DNA from: Apophysomyces variabilis
Taxonomy: Eukaryota; Mucoromycota; Mucoromycetes; Mucorales; Mucoraceae
Reading direction: 5' to 3'
Length of the DNA stretch: 24,063 bases
Assembly (NCBI GenBank): GCA_002749535.1
Contig: MZZL01000371.1
Location: 1-24,063 of the forward strand
The notes below the pieces were generated by a model that made no database searches, was not told where the DNA came from, and worked only from the letters and a program-made list of their open reading frames with translations. The translations under genes were made by a program, and so were the position numbers. This document shows positions 9,785 through 20,073 of the stretch, one piece after another (within the stretch, counting starts at the first letter, position 1; each line of letters begins with the position of its first letter).

Positions 9785-12333
9785 ATGTGTGGCATTCTGT
9801 TCGCGTTGTCCACCTCTGAGAATGCAGTTCCGACGCATATATGGAACGAATTAGAAGCCTTAAACACTAAACGAGGTTCTACACTATAAGTAGCCGATCA
9901 TAAGGATCCTCTGACCTCGAAATGCATCTGCTTTTTAGGCCCTGACTCGCAGAAATTGCAACGGATTTCGATCGATTCGACAACACTTGATTTCTTTTCG
10001 ACAGTCCTGCATCTTCGAGGACCGCATGTAGTCTCTCAACCGATCCATTCAAAGGAAACCGGTGATATCTTATGCTGGAATGGCGAAATCTTTGGCGGAC
10101 TTGACGTAAAGATGTACACCGAGGAAAAGAAGCCCCTTTTGTTCAATTTGTTCAATTATAGATACATTTAGACCAGAATGATACTGAAGGGCTGATGGAT
10201 CGTCTGACCCAAGTATCCTCGGACAGCACCAAGGCTGTACTCGATATCTTTTCACAAATTGAAGGACCATTCGCCTTCGTGTTTTGGCAGGTAAAGAGCG
10301 CAACGAAAAATTGTAACCAGATGATTACGATCTTGATTTATACATTAGCTCACGCCAGTGTTCTTTTTCCTCTTACCATCTAGGCCCATGCAAAGCGATT
10401 GTGGTTTGCACGCGATTGTCTCGGTCGGCGATCCCTTTTGTGGAATCGATCAGAAAAAGGTCCCTTCATGCTCAGCTCTGTAGGCCTGCCACCTAAAGTG
10501 GAGGACCAATTCACGTGGGAAGAGGTTCCTGCTGATGGCATTTACTGTGTTCATCTTGATCCGGCAGATAATGTCGGGACGATGGAACATGCGTGTCATT
10601 ACCCATTATCCCGTTACAAATGGACACATGATGAACCGCAAGAAGGGCAATTATCGCTGGTAGGTAAAACTTCTTGTCGAGTTTAAATAATTGCGTTGTA
10701 TTAACAAATAAACAGAAACTACCGTTTCCCATATTGAATACACGTCTTCCACAGGATCTCGCTCCTGTCAATCAGGATGCAGCTGATGTTGCTATCGATC
10801 CTGCTATGGAAAAGGTGATTGAAGATTTTACCCATGTGCTTAGCGAAAGCGTGCGATGCAGGGTGGCGGATATCCCTTTCCTAGAGTAAGCATAATTCTA
10901 ATGCTCAGTTCCAGAAAACTTATGCTTTGTCCAAGTAATTCGAAAGGAATGGCTCGCGTAGCCATACTTTTTTCTGGCGGATTAGATTGTGTTTGCCTTG
11001 CCGCTTTGGCGGACAAACACCTTCCTACTTCAGAGCCTATCGACTTATTAAACGTCGCATTTGAAAATCCTCGATCTCAGCAAGCGAAGCAACAACTACA
11101 AAAAAAGAACAAGGATATAAGCCATTCAACGACCGTGCAAAAACAGTGTAGCACATATGATACCCCAGATCGATTGACTGGCAGAATGAGCGTTGAAGAA
11201 CTGAGGTAAGTCGATACATTTTTCTATCTTTCCCGTTTGAAAACACAGGAACATCTTGTGTCTTTTTCGTTTCTATGGGGCTTGGGTGAGATCTTAGAGA
11301 ATCTTGATAGATTTCTTATTTAAAAGATTCGGATTTGATAAATCAATTATCTTGTTATGTGATGCATTTATTGGATATAAGAGCTTATTTGATCCTATGC
11401 AGGAAGATTGCTCCTGGGCGAACATGGAATTTTGTAGAGATCAATGTCCCCTATGAAGAAGCGATGAAACATCGTCAAGAGATTATAGATCGCATGTATC
11501 CACTTGCTACAGTGATGGATTTGGTAAGATGCTAGACAACATAGGAGGTACAGAATACCGATTATTCAATTAAACAGAGCATTGCCATGGCTTTTTGGTT
11601 TGCAGCACGAGGAAAAGGTAAGGAAAGAGCTAGAAACTTTCTTCCAAGATTAAACTATGGATGCTGTATGATAGGCGTGATTCATGTTGAAGACTCCTCA
11701 GAAGTAAGTAGCAGATCAAGTCAGCTAAACATATGGCCAACCGTTTCACTAGGTTTACGAGAGCCATGCTCGGGTATTGATATCTGGATTAGGAGCAGAT
11801 GAACAGTTAGGTGGCTATTCTCGGCATCGAGAAGCGTTCCGACATGGCGGCTGGGAACGACTCATTAGCGAGGTAAGACCACAGTTTGCGGAAATCTTTT
11901 TCTGAACTAAGATTGACCAATTTTTAACTTCTTTATTTCACAGACACAGTTGGATGTAGACAGGATATCGACTCGCAATTTAGGTAGATTATCAGAAGGA
12001 GGGAACGTGAACTGCAGTACTTACATACTATGTACAAACTAACGTTACCCAGGGCGTGATGATCGTATTATGTCCGACCATGGAAAAGAAGTGAGATTTC
12101 CATTTCTATGCACAAATGTAGTCGACTGGCTTTGTCGACTTCCTATTGAACAAAAGATGGATATGCGGTACGGCAGAGGTATTGGGGAAAAGTCACTCTT
12201 AAGGCATGCAGCGCGGCGTTTGGGACTGATGGAAGCAAGTCGCAACTGGAAGAGAGCTATCCAATTTGGTGCAAAGACAGCAAAAATGACAGGGGAAGCG
12301 CGTGGAGAGAAGGGTCAGCATAAATTATCATGA
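9785..12333 (+). CDS. ASNSD1: Asparagine synthetase domain-containing protein 1-like
   Basis: Predicted 572 aa in twelve exons: 9785-9875, 9939-10105, 10177-10290, 10384-10659, 10716-10885, 10936-11205, 11403-11523, 11578-11617, 11675-11703, 11753-11872, 11944-11983, 12053-12333. It opens with MCGIL, so Cys2 is the class II glutamine amidotransferase nucleophile. LHLRGP and WNGEIFGG follow in the GATase domain (about 1-200). The synthetase half has a PP-loop FSGGLDC (285-291), RIWNFVEIN-like, GLGADEQLGGYSRHR and DHGKEVRFPF segments. The order and wording of these blocks follow animal ASNSD1 and not canonical asparagine synthetase, so ASNSD1 is the better name. Catalytic activity of this family is not well established. 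Exon 9 is only 29 nt. The acceptor of intron 5 is ambiguous: three in-frame AGs exist and I chose the 50-nt intron. The gene ends 73 nt from the convergent M24 peptidase stop. Confidence 0.9.
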
Positions 12334-12406
12334 AGTGCAGATATCAAAAGATTTTTCTTTTTTTAATACTTGGATAATACAAATAGAGATAGATATTCTG
12401 ATGTAA

Positions 12407-13867
12407 TCAAAGCTTCCAAGGATTTTGAGCCAATCCACTAGTGAGTAGCTCTAATTTTCCTTGTTGATTTACAACGACAACATCCTCTAAACGGATGCCA
12501 AACTGATTTGGGATATATACACCAGGTTCAACGGTAAACGTCATTCCTGGCTGCAGACGTAGTCCGGTATTTCCTTTGTTCATATACGGTTCTTCATGCA
12601 TCTCCTCACCAATACCGTGTCCTAGTCTGTGGGTAAAGTAATCGGAATAGCCAGCTTTGTCAATGACTCCTCTAGCAGTGAGATCGACTTCAGCGCAAGT
12701 TTGGTTAGCAGTGACTCTGTTCAGAACATTTTCCTGCGCGCGTCGAACGGTATACCAAGCATCTTCAATTGACTTGTTATAACCTCGTGGGCCCAACAGG
12801 AACGTTCTTGTAGTATCTGACTGGTACCCTATGGCAAAGTCTCACTAAGTAAAGCAACATCGGGTATTATTTATCGTTCCTCTGTTTATTACCCAAGAAT
12901 TCACCACCCGTGTCAATAAGTACCAGGCTGGTATTTGTCACCTTCTTCACTTTGCCTGGCTCACCATGCGGGAAAGCTGCGTTCTCATCCACTAAAGCCA
13001 AAACCCACGTGTTGGTCAAACCGGCTGTGTGGAGTGCATCCTCCATAAGATTGGCTATATCAGCTTCGGTCATGCCTGGCACCACTTTGGGTCGGACAAG
13101 ACGTATGGCTTCTTCAGTCGCATGGTTCACGCAGCGTAGAATTGCAATCTCTGCAGGAGATTTGACCATTCTTAATGTTTGGATTGCGCGGGAGGCCATG
13201 TCTACATTGCTAAGGACCTGTGAAATGCCTGTTGCGACAAATAATCGAACATTGGGTTCAATAAAAATCGTCTTGCGGCTATCTTGCAATACAGTCCGTA
13301 CTTGATCATACGGGGACTGATGTTCTAGCCATTCTATCAATGTGGGTTCAATTTCGCTAGGCAATCTTGCATCTTTCAATCTTTCGCGTGCGCGTGTGGC
13401 CTCGAATGCAGGGGTGACAACAGTTGTCCTTATTCCCGAAGCAGCCGAGGAATCAGAACGCAAGATTACCAAGAAAGGTCTTTCGCTAAGTGACCATTGA
13501 ATATTGGTATAATATACCATGGTTGGACCAGGTTCTACCACCAATGCTTCGGCGTTTTCGGCTTCCAGTGTCTTCGCAAGCCGCTTTTGGCGCTCAACAT
13601 ATTCGGCAGGCTGTATAGGGAGAGTGGAATCACAATAACCTTTTAGCGAAGCAAAAGGGGACCAATTCACTGCCGATATGAGCCAAACAAGGCTGACCAA
13701 CGCCCCCAAAACCAACGCGGCGATGGCGATGTATGAAAGCTGCTCATGGTAAGGCTGGTTTCTGTATATGAAGTCCCGTCCCTTACCACTCCCTTTACAA
13801 ACGAGTTTCTCCCATTGTTACCGCCCTTGAAACGAAAAAGCGGCGTGAATTCCGTAGAGGAATTCAT
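12407..13867 (-). CDS. M24B Xaa-Pro aminopeptidase/dipeptidase, membrane-anchored
   Basis: Predicted 450 aa in three exons: 13867-13799, 13754-12893, 12828-12407. A short basic/polar N-terminus precedes one hydrophobic segment (about 30-51), suggesting a type II membrane protein with the enzyme in the lumen or outside. The creatinase-like N domain is followed by the pita-bread domain with all five metal ligands: D304 (in IDTGG), D315 (in QSDTTR), H381 (in GHGIGEE), E411 (in TVEPGVY) and E425 (in RLEDVV). The FPHG motif supplies the substrate-side His. It should release N-terminal residues before proline using two Mn/Co-type metal ions. The 64-nt intron 2 is certain because it restores the GYQSD block. 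Intron 1 is less sure: I use a GTAAAG donor (44 nt), but a GTAAGG donor inside it would give a 32-nt intron and five extra residues. Exact substrate preference is unknown. Confidence 0.9.
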
Positions 13868-14058
13868 GAGTGTGCAAGAAACAACAGGTCGAAAAATGCC
13901 CGTTTGACCTATTTTTGTTGCACAGTCGGCTTATTCATCATCAAACTCCGATGAACGCATTACAGCACATACAGCATACAGTTGATATGTTAGCAATACC
14001 ACGGCTTTGCCATCATAATTGTTTTATGGAGAAAGCGTATCAGATCGTATGCTAAATA

Positions 14059-17000
14059 TTATTGAGCCGAGTCTAGTTTTATCTGAGAGAAAGCACTTCC
14101 AACTGCTTCCAACCAGCCATGAAGGTCACCCAAAGCTTGCCATAACTCTTCGTGAAAATCTTGTTGCGATTTTAGCCCATCTAATTTGAGTGGACGCAAA
14201 GGCGGTCCTTCTATATCAAATGCGCCAACCACTCTTCCTTCAGAATCTAGTGAGGAAATAGCAGGTTCTTCCCGCTGTGATTCGCCTTCGCTTGTAGCTG
14301 ACTTTTTCGATGGCAGACTGTCTGTCTTGCACGGCAGCATTGTCAGGGGCGGCACACTAGTTGAAATCATTCCGCGACACAGTTCCTCCTAAAAAGCCAA
14401 ATATGCTATCAGCTTCAAGTCTCCCACGCCCAGCTACCTTGCCTTTTGCGTGTTAGCTACATTGTCGGCACTGATACTCCGCCTGTGCGAATCATGCGCT
14501 TGTTTATGCGCGCTATTTGATTCGCTTCTTTTCCGGAGTTCCGGTCGGTTTGCTTGTACAGATGCTTGATAAAGTTGATGTTGCTTATTTGCAACTAATG
14601 CTTTTAAAGGAACTTTATCCTCATCTGTATGTCTTAAACTGGTGGCAGATCGAACGCGTCGTGCCAAAGGAGAAGATGTGCTACTCGCCTTTTGCTTCGG
14701 ATTAGACCCAGATGATGATGATAAAGCATCGGTAGCAGGTAGACCTAAAGTCCCTGGAATGGATAGATTTGCTTGTTGATATTTATGTGTAGGCGCGTCA
14801 GGTTTTGGTGGTTGCTGCTGTTCACGGACGGTCTTTTGATCTGAATGGGATCGAACGCGCGATATCGTCTGACTGACATGGATAGTTTCTTCAGGAGAAC
14901 CTGCCCGCGATCCGGGCGTCAACTTCGAGGTTGCGGTATTTGCTAGTAGCTGACCTTGTCGTTGCCCGGGTACCAGCCGGCCACAACTAGACAAGGAATC
15001 AGATGTAGCAGTTTGCTCTGACAGACTGCTTGACAAAACCGCTACATTCTCGCTTCCGCTTGACGGTTTCAACGTAAGGGGACTCACGGGTCTAAGGCTA
15101 TCCGGAGGTGCTAGCAATGTCGAACTTGGACTTTCCTTGCTGGGGGAGATGGGGTTAGACAGTGGTGAAGATGAATATGGTTCAACTGGTACGGAGCTCT
15201 CTGATGACTTTTTGGCTTTTACGGTGATAGCTTGATTTGTATGCGAAGCTTCAGCGAAACCGGATGCTTTCTCTGCAGGGGATTCGGATGTAATAGGTGT
15301 TAACGGGCCAGGGTTAGGACCCGTATTTGGCGAAGGGGAAAGGTTCCTATGAGGTACAAATGTTGTCAATGGTGATAAGGAAGACGGTTGATGTGGGGAT
15401 GATAAGCCGGTAGATGGTGTTATAGGTGACACATGACCGTTAGGTGGTATAAGCATATCTGAAAGCGTTGAATAAGGCTGTTGCTGGGTATTCACAAATA
15501 AACGAACTAGAGGATGATTTTCTGTGTTACGATGATATATTCGATTAGACGATACAGGATCTGATGCCGGTCCGGAAGTAGAGATCCCATCAGAATTCTG
15601 TATGGCTACTCCACTTCCAGAAGGTGATTGTCCCAGTTGGTTAGGTGATGTGCTGTAGATATCTTTCTTAAGAATGCTTGTTTGTCGATTTATCGTCTGC
15701 AAGCATTTGAGCTTCCAATTAGCTTTCATTGTTTATAAGACTTACATCAAACTCCCATGCGCTCTCATTGTCGCCTACGTTACTGAATTCGTCCAATGAA
15801 GTTCCATCCTCATCACTAATTTAACCCCACTCATAATATGAATCATGGTGACCGTCGACACTGGTTCTAATACCTGCTACTAAGATCATCCGAAACGATA
15901 CTACTGCGTTTTGTCGCATCGTGCGTTTTCTTCCATCCCTCATAACGTACAATTAATTCTTTTAAAATGGATTTATGAGCCTTGTTAGAATTCTTGATAA
16001 ATTTCGATTTCATTAGCTCTTCAGCATTCAGACGCTGTGATTTGTTAGTTAGTTAGGTAGTTACACACGAGCTATGCCGTTTCCTATACCTCATCAGGCT
16101 CTTCGCACAGGCACATCTCCACGAACTCCCTGATGGATTGAGAATAAGAAGTAGCTAAGGTAGGTGGTTTGGACCGTGGTATTATGATGATCGCCCGCAT
16201 CGGATCTACATTAGCAAGTGGTGGATTTCCTACGGCCATCTCGTAGACGGTAATCCCCAATGACCAAATATCTGCCTGGATTGACCATTCAATCAGAATC
16301 CCGGTACATCATTCAATCATGCTCAGACCTTGTAATCGTAAGATGCTCCCTCTCTTATAACCTCAGGCGCCATCCAATACCTAAAATATGTAAATATCCA
16401 TATCATACTATCCTAAAGACATGGAATATTTACGGGGTGCCGACGAAAGTGTTTCGTTTGAGCGAATTAATCACATGGCTTGCTACGCCAAAATCGCATA
16501 ATTGAACATTGCCTTCTTCAGTCAACAATATATTCGCGGCTAGGTGTACAATTAGCAACAGCGCAATCTATCGTGGCTGCTTCCAAACCTTTGATGTCTC
16601 TGTGGATGATGTGGTTTTTATGCAGATACGCCAAGGCCTGGAGCACCTCTCGTGTGATTACAGCAATGTATTTTTCTTCTAAATTTCCCGCTTTCATCTA
16701 GCGCATATCATTGGTATCTGGCTAAAGTTACGCATGTAAACTTACGATGGTTCTTACGCTTCCTCCAGCAGCATAGTCCATGATAATCCATAGCTTGGTG
16801 TCGTTAAGGATGCTGCCATAGTATGGTGTGATGTTTTGAGATCCGGCATGCGTTAATTGCGATAGTAAGGCAATCTCTCGTTGAATATCATCCACATCAT
16901 CTTCCTCGGTATCCAAGTTGAGTACTTTAATGGCTACTATCTTTTTGGTCTTATTGTTGATGCTACGTGGATGTAAAGGGGACATAACATGAGCAGTTTG

Positions 17001-17127
17001 AAGCGCTATAGAAGATTCATCCATACCCTTTAAAAACAGAGCCGTAAGCACCTTTACCAACTCGTTTTAGTTTGGTATATAATTGCGATGCAGGCACCGC
17101 AGGATTCTGTTTGCAAGCAGTGGTCAT
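14059..17127 (-). CDS. nak1: Nak1/Kic1-type Ste20 (GCK) protein kinase
   Basis: Predicted 855 aa in ten exons: 17127-17027, 16962-16746, 16697-16589, 16539-16434, 16380-16329, 16275-16090, 16034-15874, 15815-15746, 15696-14461, 14388-14059. The kinase domain spans about 17-275: glycine loop [11 protein letters not shown], catalytic lysine K46 in VAIK, HRDIKAAN with D140 and N145, CDFG with D158, GTPYWMAPE and ADIWSLG. The block [15 protein letters not shown] after K46 matches the Nak1/Kic1/MST-type GCK subgroup. In fungi these kinases act upstream of the NDR kinase Orb6/Cbk1 in the morphogenesis (MOR/RAM) pathway that sets cell polarity. After an acidic WEFDT segment (about 329-335) come roughly 400 Ser/Pro-rich, probably disordered residues, then a short helical C-terminus ([14 protein letters not shown]). 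The last intron (14460-14389) was chosen by phase only and is the weakest; without it the protein would end at about 421 residues of the long exon. Confidence 0.88.
16044..16056 (-). repeat. Triple tandem CTAAC branch-site-like repeat in kinase intron 6
   Basis: On the minus strand the 55-nt intron 16089-16035 contains CTAACTAACTAAC, three overlapping copies of the consensus fungal branch-point motif, ending 9 nt before the CACAG acceptor. Confidence 0.7.
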
Positions 17128-17617
17128 ATCCAGAACAAAGTGGGTTAGCCGAACAGATTTTATCTTGCATGTTTTCAATCACAGATAGTCCTGTGTTGAC
17201 ACCATGATATTCTGCTACAATTTTCTACAAATTTGATAAGGCCTGATAAGGCAATGGATACAGTGCAATTAGCTCTCTGATTAGCTTGGCTGTTATATGT
17301 ACAACTGCTATCAACGGTCCTATTGCTCTACAATAATTCGATTCGCCAGTGCTTGGACATAACCATCCAGAGCATGCTCCTCTTACTGTGATTCCATGTA
17401 TACACTGAACTTGAATAGGCTTTTCGATGCTCTCCACGCATTCTTATTACTTTTCCATAGGCAATATAGCTTGTAACAGCCCTGGGACCTTCAATATCGA
17501 GCCAGGCTTTAACTGATTTGATTGGCGGACATATTCCAATCCATGAGGCCGTCCCAGCAAGTTTGATTTGGCACTTTCTCCGCTTTTTGACATTGTTGGA
17601 GAAAATTGCGTTGAGAT
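17128..17617. other. Divergent promoter region between kinase and NDUFAF5-like genes
   Basis: This 490-nt spacer separates two genes transcribed away from each other (kinase to the left, methyltransferase to the right), so it must hold both promoters. Minus-strand frames of up to 105 codons (17225-17645) have no recognisable content. They overlap the start of the methyltransferase gene and are rejected. No clear TATA box is visible for either gene. Confidence 0.65.
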
Positions 17618-19085
17618 ATGTTGACACGATCCATTCGCACAACATGTTCCTTCACCTTTGGTCTTCCAAAACGCTTTTACGCTTCCGTCCCTCCTAATTC
17701 ACCAACTGGCAGCGGAGGTGCTGCTTTTCAAGTATTCAATCGCGAAGTGAAACGACGTCAGAAAGAAAGAGCCGCTCTCGATGTCGAGAAAAGTCGCGTA
17801 GTCGACTACCTGAAAGACGAAATCGCTGCTCGTGTTGCAGATCGACTCTTGGTACATCTCAGCAAGAAAAATGATATACATACATACCATTGGGAGCCCA
17901 AAACGGAAGAAATAACGTGCAAATTTAGGATATAAAGCGGAAGTTCAACACCGTTGTAGATCTAGGTTCCGGTTGCGGTCATATTATTAAGCATGTCAAT
18001 CAAGATATGATGAAGAAGTTGATAATGTGCGATATATCGGGTAAGACGTTATTAAGCTGAAAAGCAAGAAAACTTCTAATGACACGAAACAGAGGCTGCT
18101 CTGCGACGCGATGCTGACCTGAAATACGAAGGTAAGCATGCATCAACCTTTTCCAATTGTATTTAGATCATGTAGTTGAGGTGGAAAGGAAGGTTGTGGA
18201 CGAAGAACATTTGCCGTTCGAAGAAGATACACTTGAAGCTGTCGTCAGTAGTTTATCGATGCACTGGGTGAATGATTTGCCTGGTAAGCAACTACAGGCA
18301 TTGGGTTCATGGATTGACTTAGGAATGTGTTAGGTGCATTAATCCAGATCCGGCGAGCATTGCAACCGGATGGAGTCTTTGTTGGCGCCATGTTCGGCGG
18401 GGATACTTTGTTTGAGCTGAGGTAAACAGCAAACTTTCCCGTAGGTTATGTTAAAACGTTGCGGTAGAACTTCTTTGCAGCTTGCTGAGATGGAACGAGA
18501 AAGCGGACTGTCTCCCCACGTATCTCCAATGACCAGTAATGCAATAGTACACTTTGCAAGGGAGGGTTGGTTAATGGATTTTGATAGATTCTAACGATAT
18601 CGCACGGCTCCTTACACGCTGTGGGTTTACGATGACAACAGTAGATGTAGATGAAATCCAAGTGAATTATCCTTCTGCCTTCGAGCTCATGGATGATCTA
18701 CGAGCGATGGGAGAAAACAATGCAGTATTGAGCAGGTATGAGCATTGAACATGTGATCTGAGTCTGGGCTAATAAGCCATATCAGACGTTCGTTTTTGAA
18801 AAGAGACACGTTAATGGCTGCTTCATCCATTTACAAAGGTTAGTGGACGTGAATGCATAGCTGATATAACGTTTTAATTTGCTTTACTAGAACTGCATGG
18901 TAATACGGATGGCACAGTCCCTGCAACGTTCCAGATCATATACATGGTAAACGGATTACTTCTTTAAGCCTTGAATTTTATATTGATTGTACATGTAGAT
19001 CGGGTGGAAGCCTTCCCCAACGACTCCACAACCTAAAAAGCGGGGATCGGCTACTGCTTCTTTGAAAGATGTATTAGAAAACTAA
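17618..19085 (+). CDS. NDUFAF5: NDUFAF5-like mitochondrial complex I assembly methyltransferase
   Basis: Predicted 333 aa in ten exons: 17618-17851, 17929-18040, 18093-18131, 18167-18283, 18334-18421, 18468-18535, 18588-18735, 18786-18838, 18891-18946, 18999-19085. The first 22 or so residues are rich in Arg/Ser/Thr without acids, a mitochondrial targeting sequence ending near RFYAS. An [14 protein letters not shown] segment and [10 protein letters not shown] follow, then the SAM-binding loop [10 protein letters not shown] (87-96). The family blocks [41 protein letters not shown] and FQIIYMIGWKP appear in order. Human NDUFAF5 hydroxylates an arginine of NDUFS7 in the matrix during complex I assembly, so this gene implies a respiratory chain with complex I. 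Intron 3 is only 35 nt. The acceptor of intron 1 was set at 17928, not the second AG ten bases on, because it keeps the LLDIKRKF block. Confidence 0.95.
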
Positions 19086-19760
19086 ATAGACATTATAAAG
19101 CCATGTGTGTATATGCGCCATTTGATTTGTGAATTATTTTAACAGCATTTCCAAGTACATGAATTCCTCGTTGTGCTTTGTTTCGTTGATTACAGTTAAT
19201 GGCAGCGACTTGCATCAGCATAAGAGTGTCGATCAGCTAGACAAGCGGTATTCATGCTAGAATAATGAATAACGGAATTTTATGACAGATACACGCTCTG
19301 AAACTTCAGTACCATATCAGCTTCCGACATTCCAGTCGTACCTATGATGATGATACTCATTCGGTCACGCCAAGAAAGAATAGGCGTTTAGCTTATTAAA
19401 GTCTGCTGCATCATAACAAGTTTCTATTGTCGGGTTAGGCTTTTGGAAACGCGGGCTAAATTGATGTGTAACGACTTCGATACTTAGCTGTCAAGACAGG
19501 ATTACCAGGACTTTGGTAAGCAACTCTGGGCATGATCTTGGCAATAAGCTTGGTATATACTTTGTATCACAAACACGATATGCCATGAAAGCTTGAACTC
19601 TTATAGTTCAAAGATACCGTTAATTTCCCCATCTCTGAGATCAAACACGTTCTAAACGATTGTGGACAAAACCGTTACAAAACATTGCATAGACGATCCT
19701 TTCATGTATCGTTTGAAATTGAGCTTTGTAAGAGGTTAATCAACAAAAAGTCCGGTCGGA
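19086..19760. other. Intergenic region, nothing recognised
   Basis: AT-rich spacer between the methyltransferase gene and the NBR1-like gene, both on the plus strand. Stops are frequent in all frames and no RNA gene, repeat or mobile element is apparent. It should include the 3' UTR of the first gene and upstream promoter sequence of the second. Confidence 0.6.
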
Positions 19761-19768
19761 TATAAAAG
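19761..19768 (+). promoter_or_regulatory. Possible TATA box upstream of the NBR1-like gene
   Basis: TATAAAAG lies 313 nt before the NBR1-like ATG. If used, it implies a leader of about 270 nt, which would contain short upstream ORFs (for example the frame at 19884) or a leader intron. The motif is exact, but the distance makes its assignment uncertain. Confidence 0.35.
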
Positions 19769-20073
19769 GAAAGGCGCTCGCTTTCCCAAGTCTGTAAGAA
19801 AGATCAATAAGACCCATTGCTTACGGTAGATGAAACTGATAATCACTGGCTAATTGCCGCTATAGAACTTGTTTTAATATTTCTTGTTGCTAATCATTGC
19901 TTGTTTATTTTGTGTTGATCGCAAGCGCGCAACGGCAGCAGTATGCATGAATTCTCTGAATCAAGCCAACCAATTGAAATTTCCAGACAACGTCACCTTG
20001 TGTTTAAGCCCAAAAATACCGGCGAGAGCCAAGAAAACTGGACAGTTCTTTTTCCCCAAACGTCGATTCAAAC

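Noticed and set aside
7613..12333. P450 plus ASNSD1-like gene as a metabolic gene cluster
   Set aside because: No backbone synthase, transporter or cluster regulator is nearby, and the neighbours are housekeeping genes.
14434..15729. 431-codon Ser-rich frame taken as a separate gene starting at 15729
   Set aside because: Its ATG lies inside an intron; the frame joins in phase to the upstream kinase exons through a GTAAGT donor and GCAG acceptor.
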